Source: Lichenostomus cassidix
Lineage: Eukaryota > Chordata > Aves > Passeriformes > Meliphagidae
DNA: 64,000 bases
Direction: 5' to 3'
NCBI GenBank assembly: GCA_008360975.2
Contig: CM039211.1
Coordinates: 26,778,558 to 26,842,557, forward strand
The position numbers and the translations under genes are program-made. Below, piece after piece: positions 26,401 through 36,899 of this stretch. Position 1 is the first letter of the stretch, and the number at the start of each line of letters is the position of its first letter. A model generated the notes under the pieces. The model did not search any database. It was not told the origin of the DNA and saw only the letters and a list, made by a program, of their open reading frames with translations.

Positions 26401-27703
26401 AGGGTTTCTAATCAAAAAAGGATTTTTATCTTTTGCTATGCTTCTTAGCTCTGTTTCTTCAGTGTTTTCATTAGTGGTTGTTACCCATAGTTGTTATTAC
26501 CCATAATTCACATGGTGTTATTTTCATCCACTAACAGGATAAATGATGCCATACAGGGAAGCATGAGGATGTGGTGAAGCCTTATGAAGAAGGAATGGTC
26601 ACATCAAGTATATGTTGCCCACTCCACAGATATACTTCCTTCCTGAAAAAAATCATTAAAAAAAAAAGAGTCCAAACCATAAAAGCTCCGTACAAAAAAA
26701 GTAATTTTTGTCTAAATTTTACTTCTACAATAACTATTAATTTCTGCTGTCCATGGTCATAATTTAATTACCTTTCTTAGATTTTCTAAATTACAGCATT
26801 TGGTACATAATAATCCCTATTCCATGATAAATAACACATAAAACCAAATAGAATTGGCAGTAATAATTGCATTCACAGGACCATGAAGTACCTTCTTAAA
26901 CTTCCTTGTAAAAGAGATTATGTAGATTCCCTTTTGCCACACCAGCTCAATAAGAATCAATTAAACTCTAATATCTACAATTCCAATTCCCTCAATAAAA
27001 GTATGAAAAGATATGTATAATACTTCAAATTTAGTAAAGCCATAGGAAATATGTGTTGATATAGCAATAAATAACAGCTTTTGCATAAGCACAGGGTTTC
27101 CTGTTTAACACCAGGCCAGTTCATGAACACTCTAGCTTGGGAAGGCAGAAATGACAAAAAGTAATTATTGGATTCAGATGCAGCTTTCTGTGTCTGCTTG
27201 TACTTACTCAGAAAGATTCACCAACTTCTGCTGACTGAGGGAAGCAGAGCTGGAACTGACCCACCATCCTTGGGTCAAGAAGGGTATATTAGGCAGAGGA
27301 GGACTAGAAGAAGTATTTTGGAAGTTGTATGACTTCAGAGAATCTTTTTGGCCACTTCTGATGGTGAGTTGTGCTTTACTAGACATCATACTAGCCGAAA
27401 GACTTAGGTCTTACATTCATCTTTATCTTTCAGTGAATCTAAATCACATTTCTTAACCAAAAATAAAACCCAATAAAGCAAACCAGTAGCAAATACTGTA
27501 GCAATAGAACACAATTCAGGAAGCTATTTAACTTTAAAAATTGAGCATACAGACCTTTCTGGAAGACCTATCACATAAACTATTTTTTTCTTCAAGTATG
27601 GCATCATGCCATCACCTTCATTATGAGGAAAAAAAATTGAAGAAAACAGCACTCATTTTTCAGACTGATTCATAGCTCTGAAATAAGGCTATTAAAAAGT
27701 GAA

Positions 27704-28215
27704 AATCATAGAATCATAGACAATTTAGGTAGGAAAAGAAGATCACTGAATCTAAACAACTTGCTCCACAACAAAGTGCTCCAGACACTTCATGAGCTTC
27801 TGCACATTGCACTGCCTTGGTGTTCTTCTTGTCATAAGGGCTCAGAACTGAGCACAGAACTCGAGGTGTGACCTCACCAGTGTCAAGTACAGAGTGACAA
27901 TCACTGTCCTGTTCCTGCTGACCACACTGTTGCTGACACAGGCCAGGATGCCATTGGCCTTGGCCACCTGGGCACACTCTTGGCTCATGCTCAGGTGATG
28001 TTCACCAGCACTCTCAAGTCCTTTACCACTGGGCAGCTTTCCAGACACTCTGCCCCCAGTCTGTAGCACTGCATGGGGTTGTTGTGACCCAAGGGCAGGA
28101 CCTGACAATTTGTCTTGTTGAACTCACACAATCAGCCTCAGCTCATTGATCCATCCTGTCCAGATCCCTCTGTAGAGCCTTCCCGTTCCCCAGCAGGTCA
28201 ACATTCCTGTCTATG
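27704..28215 (-). mobile_element. CR1 LINE, 5'-truncated and internally deleted, minus orientation
   Basis: The left edge is a clean CR1 3' terminus in reverse (AATCATAGAATCATAGA). After about 90 bp the sequence jumps to the ORF2-tail region, so about 270-300 bp present in the copy at 61,085-61,968 are missing here. From about 27,890 to 28,110 the two copies are nearly identical, which places them in the same or sister subfamilies. The 5' truncation point is near 28,215. The 87- and 88-codon minus frames within it are relics of CR1 and not genes. Confidence 0.9.
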
Positions 28216-30218
28216 TTATAATATAGAACTGAAAAATGCAGGAAGTGATGTGTAAATGTAGCAAGTCCCTACCTGAGGTTTGCTACAGAGAGGCTATTAT
28301 CTCAGCTCTGAGATTTAGGCGATATAAAGAGTGTAGAATTCAGGATTAAAAAACAAAAATCACACATCCATAAAACCAGCAAAAACAACCAAACCCCACC
28401 CCCCACCCCTCCCAAAAAAAAACAACCACAAAACCTGCCGTCCCTGGAAGAGGTTCTGTGTCTTTGCACCACAATTTACTTGCTTGCTTTGCTGCTTTGT
28501 GTTATTTTCAATGTTATCTGAATCATCAGCCATAACATAAATGATGACTCCTCTTTATTTTCTGAATTTGTTCTTCCTGTGGAAATACTGACATTGCAAC
28601 ACTTTCATAAAATGAGGACATGGTGAATTTTCTGTGTTTTTTTCCCTGTAATTCAGATAGACATCTATTCCTTTGAAATGAATTCCTAAATTATAAATTC
28701 AAGACAGCTACTGGATCCCTCATGCATGTACATTTACTAATTAAGGCTGCCAGATAGACTTGGATTTCTTTTCAGAGGATTATAACTCATGGAAGAGCAA
28801 TCTGGCACACAAATTGTTAAGTCTGCATGAAAACACTAGGACTACTGAGAAAGGAATTTCCAAATCACCTTGTTTGTAACACTGTTTGTCTTGCATTTCT
28901 GGTCATGCCGTGATTCAAGATGACCATTCTGGCTCTCATATCTTGATAAGATGCTCCAGAAATCAGAGGGAAGTTTGTTATTTACATAAATTTACTGATT
29001 TCATAGTAAATCCTGTGATGGTATACAACTATTCCAGGTAGTTTTGCAAGATCACTGATGAATTCAGGCCACTTAATTATTGCCTTAGTCATCACATGGA
29101 TTTCTGTATTCAGGCGATTCAACTGTTTCACAGTCTTCCTACTTATTAAAAAAAAAAGTAAAGAAAGAAACTGCTATTGTTTTACTAAACTAAAATCCTA
29201 AATTCTCTGGAAGTATTTTGAACTTTGGAGGTCAAAAGACAAAAAGAAATGTGGTCAACAGTAAAAAACAGGAAAGACACATGCTTTCTTTTTCTGAAAT
29301 AACCTAGAGAAAGTATTAAGGTTCTTATTTTAAGCTATGTTTTTTCGCAATAACGACATGATCTGTCACATTCCATGGAGATCAAAGTTCCCTACTTTTG
29401 TTCCAGATGAACTATAAATCCAGAGGACATAAAATCTTCTGCCAAAATCCACACCAAACAACAGAGACCACAAAGCCACAGAGATATTTAGACACATTAT
29501 TAAACACTTGACCAACATTTCATAGACATCTGCTTGAGTTTTTTGCAACATGGTCTTGATCTGAAAGCAAAATAATATTCCTTTCTAATAGTTCAGGCAT
29601 TCAAGATCTTTGTTGCAATAAGACTGTAGGAATAATTTAAGCAATGTGCACAGTATTTCTTTCTCTGTAATTCACCCAGAGCTAATAATGAAAGATATGA
29701 CATGAGCTCTGCATTTTGCAATAGGAAATGTGCAGAATGATTTCTATTAACAGAAATCCACCTGCACCAATCATGTCTGAGCAGATATGAGGAGTGGAAA
29801 ACGAAGAATAATGATGAGAGATTACTGTCACAAAAATTTCTCCACATGATAAAATAAGTGAATTTTCATTAGAAACAGAGTTTCAATAGGAGAAAAACAA
29901 AATTAGTTTACTCTTTCAATGTTAACATGATCATCATACTGATTATTTTCTTTATTAGCATAATTGCCTTTTATTTAAAAAATCATGCATCCTTGAAACA
30001 TAGTCTGTAATCAGATTTGAATATACATTTAAATAATTACATGCTTGACATACCATAAATAATTATGAATCGTGACCTTAACAATGCTACAAATTAAGAG
30101 TTATTCTTGATGTTGCTGCTAGTAACCATTTAAATGCATATATGCCACAGCAAATTAACATTTTCTACATGCTGGGACCTTGATTAGATATAGTTTCTCT
30201 TAGTTCCTGTCTGTCCCA
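28216..30218. other. Unassigned AT-rich DNA
   Basis: No gene or transposon is recognised. It contains an A/C-rich low-complexity stretch at about 28,374-28,434 with C runs and an A9 run. Confidence 0.6.
28374..28434. repeat. A/C-rich low-complexity tract
   Basis: Alternating CCAAAC-type and C-run blocks (CCCCACCCCCCACCCCTCCC) followed by an A run. The opposite strand is G-rich here, so G-quadruplex formation is possible. Confidence 0.8.
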
Positions 30219-30290
30219 CAGCAAGGGGCACGGAACTAGATGGTCTTTTAAGTCCCTTCCAGCCCTAATCATTCTATGAGTCTATGATTC
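30219..30290 (+). mobile_element. CR1 LINE 3'-end fragment, plus orientation
   Basis: Only the last 70 or so bases of a CR1 remain. The visible parts are GGAACTAGATGGTCTTTTAA, then CCCTTCCAGCCCTAATCATT, and the terminal octamer pair ATTCTATGAGTCTATGATTC. This is the only clear CR1 in plus orientation in the window. Confidence 0.88.
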
Positions 30291-32091
30291 CAAGCTTCTG
30301 TGATTAGTCTCTCTTGGTGGACCCATTGTCCCTCAATGGAGCCTTAATTATCTGTAAGATAATTAAAACATTCATTAGAGCAAGAATCAAACACTGACAC
30401 TCAGACATTAGGTAGCTTCTGTCTGGTAGCCTCCAAGACAGTCTCTGGTTTGACTCCTTGGTTCAGAGTACAAATATCTGTCTTTTTGTTTGAAGACAAA
30501 CTGATAGAGAAATCTACCTCCAAACAAACTGAAATCTTGTGATTTTGGGTCTTCATTGCATAAGTGAGATGGAGAAATCTGAATATTGGCTTTCCATACC
30601 TGAGGTATGTTTTCAGCTCTTAAGGGAGTACAGACAGATGTATTTCACATTTTCCTGCGGTGACAAGAAGTCCATAACAATTTTTGGAATCTTTTGGCAA
30701 TGAAAGCTATTGTAAAACTGTCAGAACCAGTGAAGTGAGCCCTGGTTCTCAACATGTATGGATTTCCCAGGAATATTGTTTGCCCTCTGCTATTTCATTT
30801 AATGTTGAACCAACAAATTTTAAAAATGCATTTGAAAATTTCCAGAAAGCTCCATAACAGCTGCATCACTGCAACAGTTTTCAACATCCAAAAAATTCCT
30901 GAGTCTTACCACAGACCCCTACTAGCTAATGTAGACTCTTTGTGCTTCAGATGTTAGAATTTTATGCTTTTTAAGCAACAAATATATCTTTCACAAATGA
31001 AAGATGTTCTAAAGAAAGAATGTGCATAATAAAATTAACTCTCTGGGATTATGATTTTCAAAGGGCTTTTTTGGAAGAAGGGCATTTTGTGTAGACTCTG
31101 AACATATACTTATTAAAAGCCCACAGAAAGAAACATAAGGACTTCCGTGGAAGACAAGATAGGATCTCTGCATAAACAAAGACCTCAGTTTTGCAAGAGA
31201 TTTTTGTTGTTTATTGCTTAATATATACCATCTTGAATGCTGTGCAGATATATTGCATATTTTTCATTTTTTATGACAATCCTTTGTTCAGAACAATTAA
31301 TTATGTATAGTCTAAACATGGGATAATAGGAGAGCAACACATCTAATTCATTTTTAAAGATTAAAAAAAACCCTGTTTATGTACTTATAATGGAGTCAAG
31401 AGCTCAAAACTGCATCCTTTTATGAATACTAAGTCACACTATAAAAAGGAAAAGAGAAAGAAAAACTCTGAGTTTAGCATAGCCATTCACTTCCAAATCT
31501 CTACTGAAACTTCCAGTTGCTCTTTACTGAATAAATTTCCGACATACCTTGGCTTCCAGCTGAGAAAAATCAAACAATTTAGGCAGCATAACTCAAATGT
31601 TTAATTGCATTTGAAGATGGAAGGATTTAGCTGAGAAAGACCTGCCTGTACAATTCCAGATAGATTTCCCTGAAGGTACATTTCCTAATAGAAGTGCAAG
31701 AAAATGTTTAGTACAACTTTAAATTAACTGGACCCTACAAATGACAGATTTTGAACACCTACCTACCTACCTATACATAAAGTGGGACATATCTAAAATG
31801 CCTTAAAATTAAAGGGATCAATGTTCAGATGGACCTAGGATTTTTTTTTTCCAATTGCTGTCTCACTTTTACAGCTAACTGTAGTTCAACAATCAAAACC
31901 TGAGCCATCTAACACTTCGTGAGTTGAAGAAATGCAGGTGGTGAATCTTCAGTGGAAAGCCTTCATATCTAACAGTCCCATTGAAAGAAAGGTCTCCAGT
32001 AAGAGGGCATGTCTGACCATATCTGAGTGAAGGCTGATACTCAAGTTAATAACATAAATTTTCTTGATGTTATTTTTGGGGTATTTCTCAC

Positions 32092-32107
32092 TTTTTTTTT
32101 TTTTTTT
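32092..32107. repeat. Poly(T), 16 nt
   Basis: Sixteen uninterrupted T residues. No LINE or SINE body is recognisable next to it, so it is treated as a simple homopolymer. Confidence 0.9.
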
Positions 32108-33519
32108 ATCTTGCACTTAAAACACAGAGGCTTAACTCCTCATGTCTTCTCTCTATTTATTCTGCAGTTTTAACAAAATCTGAGAACAATCTCTTCTTGT
32201 TAATTTCTGATTTCTGCTGTCAAAATTAAGTATGTAGGCAATCCACATGCAAGTATTCAGGGTTATTTTGTTGTATTTTGTTTTCTTCTTTTTTCTTTAA
32301 GCAATTCACATTAGTATTCTTTATCTCATTGCTTGCCTCCTAAGGACAAACATTCTATAAAATGTTCTCATAAATCAAATTTAAGTGCACTACAGAGGTA
32401 ACAGTGATAGCAAAAATGTCATGCTTTGTCAGTGGGTTAGTGGAGAATGACCCATTTTCATATTAAAATGATAAAATTGGTATGATAAACCGAATAAAAA
32501 ATTGTGACATTTATACTGCTGAGATGCCAGGGAGATTTAGATCAAACCTGTATCACCAATTCATTCTGAATAATCTGGAAAAGCACAGTATTCCTGGAGA
32601 AACAGATAAAAACAAGTATGTTTATTTCTCCTCCTTTGGGACCTGGATACCAAATTCAAATGAGAATGAGAAGATTCTGACATATTAAAAGTAATAGATC
32701 ATATACAAATTTTTTTTTTATTTTGTTTATACTTTCTTGTTTTGTCATGGAAAAGCACACCAAGGAAAATATTGCCATTCAAAACAGATAGTCTTAAAAG
32801 GTGACTATTAACTACACCTACAAATAATAGTCAGGCTCTACTCCAGTAGCAGGCATTTCCCAGTTAGTTTAGATGGGACACTTGAAATTTTGTTATCATG
32901 ACATAATGGAGTGAAAGCAAAATCACAACTTTAAAGCCTTTAATCTCGAACATTAACTTCTTTAAAATTCACTGTGGTATTCATCACTATCTAATTACAT
33001 TAATCTTTTGGCTACCAAAATGACAGCAGCTACATTGTTGATTCCATGAGGCTTTGGAAAGTGCCAATACTCTTGAGAGAAAATAATTGAAGGGCACAGG
33101 TGCTCATTTTTCAAATCCATAGTAAATTATCATATGCACACACAAGGACAGTAAAATTTGTCTCAAATAACTTTTGGACATCTAATTGGTAGAAATGGTT
33201 GTTTATAGCTAATAGAGTGAAAAAAGTAACTATAAGAATTAAAAGTCATAATTTAACTCTATCAGTGGTCAGCTTTCTCTAATTCTTCTCTTCACAGATA
33301 GTTATTATATCATCAAATTTTTACTGTTTTCAACTGACATTTTTGGACATTTTCTGAGATAAATGTCTAGAGCATCATGAATTTCAATCCATGTCTGTCC
33401 ACGCTCAATTCTGCTTTATGCCACTTACACAATCAATTCAACAATTAATTTTGAAGTTGTGCTTAGTTTTTTAGCTGTTAAAGCATGAAATATTTGCTAT
33501 TAGGGATTATACACCACAG

Positions 33520-33553
33520 ATTAACAGAATATACTGAGCTAGAAGGCACCATA
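33520..33553 (-). mobile_element. Possible CR1 3'-end relic
   Basis: AACAGAATATACTGAGCTAGAAGGCACC resembles the reversed 3' end of one avian CR1 subfamily, but only about 30 bases are alike and the sequence then runs into TATG/GTAT-rich DNA. It may be chance. Confidence 0.35.
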
Positions 33554-34100
33554 TGTGTATGTATGTGTATATGCAGGGATTTGGACTTTTATACAAGTGG
33601 ATATATATGCACATATGTTTATGAACAGGATTTTTTCTGTACTGCTGAGTATGCAAAAATGTAGGCACATTTGCATTCTTAAATTTTGCAACTTGAATGT
33701 TCAGTTGAGGCTTCTAGGAGGAAATAGGTTGATAAATAGTTATAAGCATTTCTGAAAGTACTGCGCAATATTTCTTTCTCACAGAGTTGAGCTTTACTCT
33801 TATGGACATATACTGTAAAAAGTGACACCTTTAAAAACAGTTTTCAAAGAAAGTAATAAAACAGAAGAATTTTCTTCTTTCTGAGAAACCTGCATGTCAT
33901 TAATGAAATTTAGACTTAAAAAAATATTTTTAAAAAAAGGTTTCTACATTGTCCGTGTTTTATAGCCACTGCAATGGCTTTCTCCTTCACAGTGTTTTCA
34001 CACTTCTACTTACAAGGTAAATATGCATAGCATATTTTTGACAGGATTTTCATCATGTCCAGTATACCACACAAAGAAAGCTAAAAAAATACTTTATTCT

Positions 34101-34131
34101 GTTTATTTATTTATTTATTTATTTATTATTA
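34101..34131. repeat. (TTTA)n microsatellite
   Basis: Six to seven TTTA units in a row, ending in TTATTATTAC. Confidence 0.92.
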
Positions 34132-34974
34132 CTAAGAACCTTCAAAGTTGCTGTGAGGACACAAGAATTTGCATTACGACAAAGAAGCATATGAACACAG
34201 GTTTTGTAACCAAACAAACTTAAACTCTTAATTCTTATTGCCTATCATCTGTGAAAAGCAATCTCAAGATTGATTCAAATGTCGACTAAATTGTGTCACA
34301 GGTAAACATAGTGCTGTGCTCTTATACTGTGGGTTTGATCAAAGCTTTTTCTCCTGGTGCCAATATTAAACATTCCTTCTCTCATTTCTTAAATGTAGGA
34401 GTCTCCACAGTTTATCACAGAGGTGAACCTGTCTCACACTGTTGGCTCTGAAGGTGTCAAAGGATTGCATACATCAAAATAGGCCTGAAAACACAGTGCT
34501 CCTGCCAAAAAAGAAAAACAAGCTGACTGGGTTGAGATACCTCAATTTTGCCAATCAACAGGCTCAGTGTCAATTTTCAAAATACCATAAAAAAGTTTAC
34601 TACAAAGTTAGAAAGATTTTATGTTTCCAGAGTGCAATCAATAAACCTATCAGACAATCATAAGCAAAATGAAGAGCTCTTCACTTTAGTGGTATGTGCA
34701 TTACAAAAGTACAAATCTTATTCAGATTGCACAGGAGAGTGTTTCACTGACACTTTAAAATTCTGTTTTCATTGTACGTTAGTACCAGATTTACCTGCCC
34801 CACATTTTTCATCTCTGACACTGAACACACTCTGTTCAAGACACGTTTTCGGAATTTTATATGATACCAGAGGACTGCTCAAAAAGCACTTCTAAACAAC
34901 ATGTGAAAGCATGTATTAAAATGCATGGAGAAAAAAAATTAAGCAAGGGTTGTTTGGATTAGTTTCTTAACTGC

Positions 34975-35031
34975 CATAAAATACATGTTTAGTCATAAAA
35001 TTCACATTTAGTCATAAAATACGTGTTTTTA
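34975..35031. repeat. Tandem repeat, 19 bp x3
   Basis: Three consecutive 19-bp units start with CATAAAA (34,975; 34,994; 35,013): CATAAAATACATGTTTAGT, CATAAAATTCACATTTAGT and CATAAAATACGTGTTTTTA. They differ from one another by several substitutions, so the array is not very recent. Confidence 0.85.
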
Positions 35032-35631
35032 TCACTTACAAATATTTATCAATAAAGAGAAAATTAATCTTAACTTGCATAATTTCATGGCGACATGTCA
35101 ACCTTCTGAATAAAATTGATATTTTTTGCTGCATGGGAAAAAACACACTGCTACAGGCGAGGCTATGCACTTGCAGTCTAGAGGAGTGAAGGAGTTGTGC
35201 TTAACTGCCCCCATGTGCACACACTGCTCCCAGAAGGCAGGAGATTCATCCTGAATAGACCCAATATAACAGTAAACTCTCATCTGTCTCTGGGTGATCA
35301 AGCAGGGTGACATGTTACAGTATAGTCTTATGAGACGAGAAGGTGGAGATAGTTAAACATAGATGCCCCAATGGAGATGCGTGCTGTTTTCTCCTGGAAT
35401 AGAGGTTAGTTTTCTCCATAGTTGCTGGTGTTGGGCTGTGTTTTGGATTTTGGAAGCAGGGTTGATAACACAGGATGCTCTTGTCACAAAGAGAGCCTAG
35501 GCTTCTGCTCCTCCGTTTTTCATCCCATCCCAGCAAGGAACATGATGTACGAAGAACTGGCAGAGGACACAGCTGGGACAGTTGATGCCAACTGACCCAA
35601 GGGATATTCCAGACCAAACGGTGTCATGCTC

Positions 35632-35644
35632 AGTATATAAACCT
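35632..35644 (+). promoter_or_regulatory. TATA box of the old LTR
   Basis: CAGTATATAAACC is a good TATA-box match, placed where the U3 promoter of this LTR type is expected. Activity today is doubtful because the element is decayed. Confidence 0.5.
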
Positions 35645-35949
35645 TGGGGAAGAAGGAGGAACAGTTGGATGTTTGGAGTGGGGGTGCTTGTCTGGCCAAG
35701 TAACTGGAAGGTGTGATAGAATCCTGCTTTCCTGTGGGTGGTGGAACACCTGCCCGTCCAGTGAATCAATTCCCTATTTTGCTCTGCTCACAAGCATGAC
35801 TTCTGCTTTGCCTGTAAAACTAGCCTTGTATCAACCCACAAATTTTTCCCCTGCACACCAGGGCAGGTGGACATCCAAAGGAGGCTGTGAACCCCATGGG
35901 AAGCCTGCAGTGAAGCAGACTCCTGGCAGGACTTGTGGCCCCTTGGAGA

Positions 35950-36160
35950 GAGGAGCCCATGCTGGAGTAGGTTTACTGGCAGGATTTGTGGCCCTGTGGA
36001 TATACCACACTGGAAGGGATACACATCATAGAAGAGACTCATACTGGAGCAGTTTGTGAGGAACTGCAGCCTGTGGGAAATACCCACGTTAGAGAAGTTT
36101 GTGGACGACGGTCTCATGTGGTAGTCTCCCTATGCTGGAGCAGCGGAAGAGTAGGAAGAG
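35950..36160 (+). repeat. Degenerate tandem units inside the old LTR element
   Basis: Related blocks of the form CC(C/T)A(C/T)GCTGGAG(C/T)AG start near 35,955, 36,005, 36,039, 36,083 and 36,128. The spacing is 34-50 bp. Each is followed by a diverged TGTGG-rich tail. This suggests an ancestral unit of about 45 bp that was amplified before the element spread. Confidence 0.65.
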
Positions 36161-36185
36161 TCCTCACCCTTAGGAGGAAGCAGTG

Positions 36186-36205
36186 GCAGTGACTGCAGTC
36201 ACTGC
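36186..36205. repeat. Perfect 20-bp palindrome
   Basis: GCAGTGACTGCAGTCACTGC is its own reverse complement with no spacer. It lies in the old LTR element shortly before the nested insertion. Confidence 0.9.
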
Positions 36206-36499
36206 AGTCTCTATTCCTTGTTCGCCTGCACCCTGGAGAAAATGGGGAGTAAAACTTGTCCTATTAATAAGGGAGGGGTGGAGGGATGGTGTTGTAACGT
36301 GTGTCCTTCCTGTCCCTGACCCCGCCCCCCTGACCCCTTCTGACTGGATGTGAGTCAGGACCGCCTCCCATCCCTAGAGATAAAATCCCCAGCCAGAGCC
36401 GGAACGGGCCTCTTTGGTTCTGGACTCATATGGAACCTGTACCCTCCCTCGCCTTCCCTTCCCCCTCCCCAGTCTCCCCACTCCTCCCCTGTTTTCCTC

Positions 36500-36505
36500 A
36501 ATAAA
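36500..36505 (+). promoter_or_regulatory. Poly(A) signal of the nested solo LTR
   Basis: AATAAA lies about 120 bp downstream of the TATA-like element, an ordinary spacing for the end of R in an LTR. Confidence 0.7.
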
Positions 36506-36632
36506 AACACCATGGAGACCAGGAACCAAACAGCTGCCTTTCTAAACCTGCGACGCTTCTACAAGGACCGTGTCTGACCAGCCCCACAGCTCGTGGCCAT
36601 GGAATGACCATCCTGCGTGTTCCAGTTCTAGG

Positions 36633-36663
36633 GCAGCCCTCCCCCGCAGCAGGGGGGGGCTGC
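36633..36663. repeat. GC hairpin near the 3' end of the nested LTR
   Basis: GCAGCCCTCCCCC is followed by a short GCAGCA loop and then a G8-CTGC arm, giving a nearly perfect stem with one extra base. It ends 22 bp before the LTR terminus. Confidence 0.75.
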
Positions 36664-36899
36664 CTTCAGGTTCTGCACTGCTGCAGGATGGGGTTTTAAA
36701 GATTTCATTTTGTTTCACATTATTTGATTTAATTGTCAATACATTAATTTCCACAAGCTGAATTTGTTTTGCCCACATAATTGCTGAATGATATCTCCCT
36801 GTCTTGACCCATGAGGTTTTCATTGTATTTTCTCTTCCCTGTGCTGCTGAGGAGGGCAGTGATAAAGCAGACCCACTAAACTGGAGTTAAATCAGGACA

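Larger units (their letters stand above)
15186..27703. other. Unassigned AT-rich DNA
   Basis: No gene is recognised in these 12.5 kb. Microsatellites occur near 16,893, 17,397, 20,863 and 22,579, a purine/G-rich tract at about 17,989-18,020, and a T14 run at 23,939-23,952. Three patches with more protein-like or GC-richer frames (18,426-18,722; 19,905-20,431; 22,926-23,410) are noted separately, but none can be assigned. Confidence 0.6.
30291..35329. other. Unassigned AT-rich DNA
   Basis: No gene is recognised in these 5 kb. It holds a small (CCTA)n run near 31,757-31,772, a T16 run, a (TTTA)n microsatellite, a threefold 19-bp repeat and a possible tiny CR1 relic, all listed separately. Confidence 0.6.
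36290..36685 (+). mobile_element. Nested solo LTR, 396 bp, with 6-bp target duplication
   Basis: The element begins TGTTGTAACG and ends CACTGCTGCA, so it has the TG...CA ends of retroviral LTRs. It is flanked by GGATGG on both sides (36,284-36,289 and 36,686-36,691), a 6-bp duplication as made by alpha/beta-type (ERVK-like) integrases. It carries a TATA-like AGATAAAA (about 36,379), a long C-rich stretch, and AATAAA at 36,500. No internal retroviral sequence remains, so it arose by LTR-LTR recombination. It sits inside the older LTR at 35,330-36,899. Confidence 0.9.
35330..36899 (+). mobile_element. Old avian ERV-type LTR element, interrupted by a solo LTR
   Basis: The sequence matches my recollection of a common bird LTR family, including the stretch up to a TATA box (GTATATAAACC, about 35,635) and the terminal part ending CTGGAGTTAAATCAGGACA at 36,899. 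Downstream of the TATA box it contains degenerate internal repeats (35,950-36,160). It is many substitutions away from a family consensus. I could not find a matching 5' TG terminus with a target duplication, so the left limit (about 35,330) is approximate and may reflect truncation. The element is split at 36,289/36,692 by a younger LTR insertion. The family name is inferred and should be checked against a repeat library. Confidence 0.6.

Noticed and set aside
32092..32107. Poly(T) as the tail of a processed pseudogene on the minus strand
   Set aside because: No gene-like sequence or target duplication is seen beside it. The same applies to the A/T runs at 23,939, 38,934 and 42,841.
34975..35031. 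Possible CRISPR-like regular repeats
   Set aside because: Only three imperfect 19-bp units without spacers; it is an ordinary tandem repeat in a bird genome.
35280..35340. A 5' terminus of the old LTR element with a target duplication matching AGATA after 36,899
   Set aside because: I found no TG start preceded by that sequence, so the left edge is left approximate.
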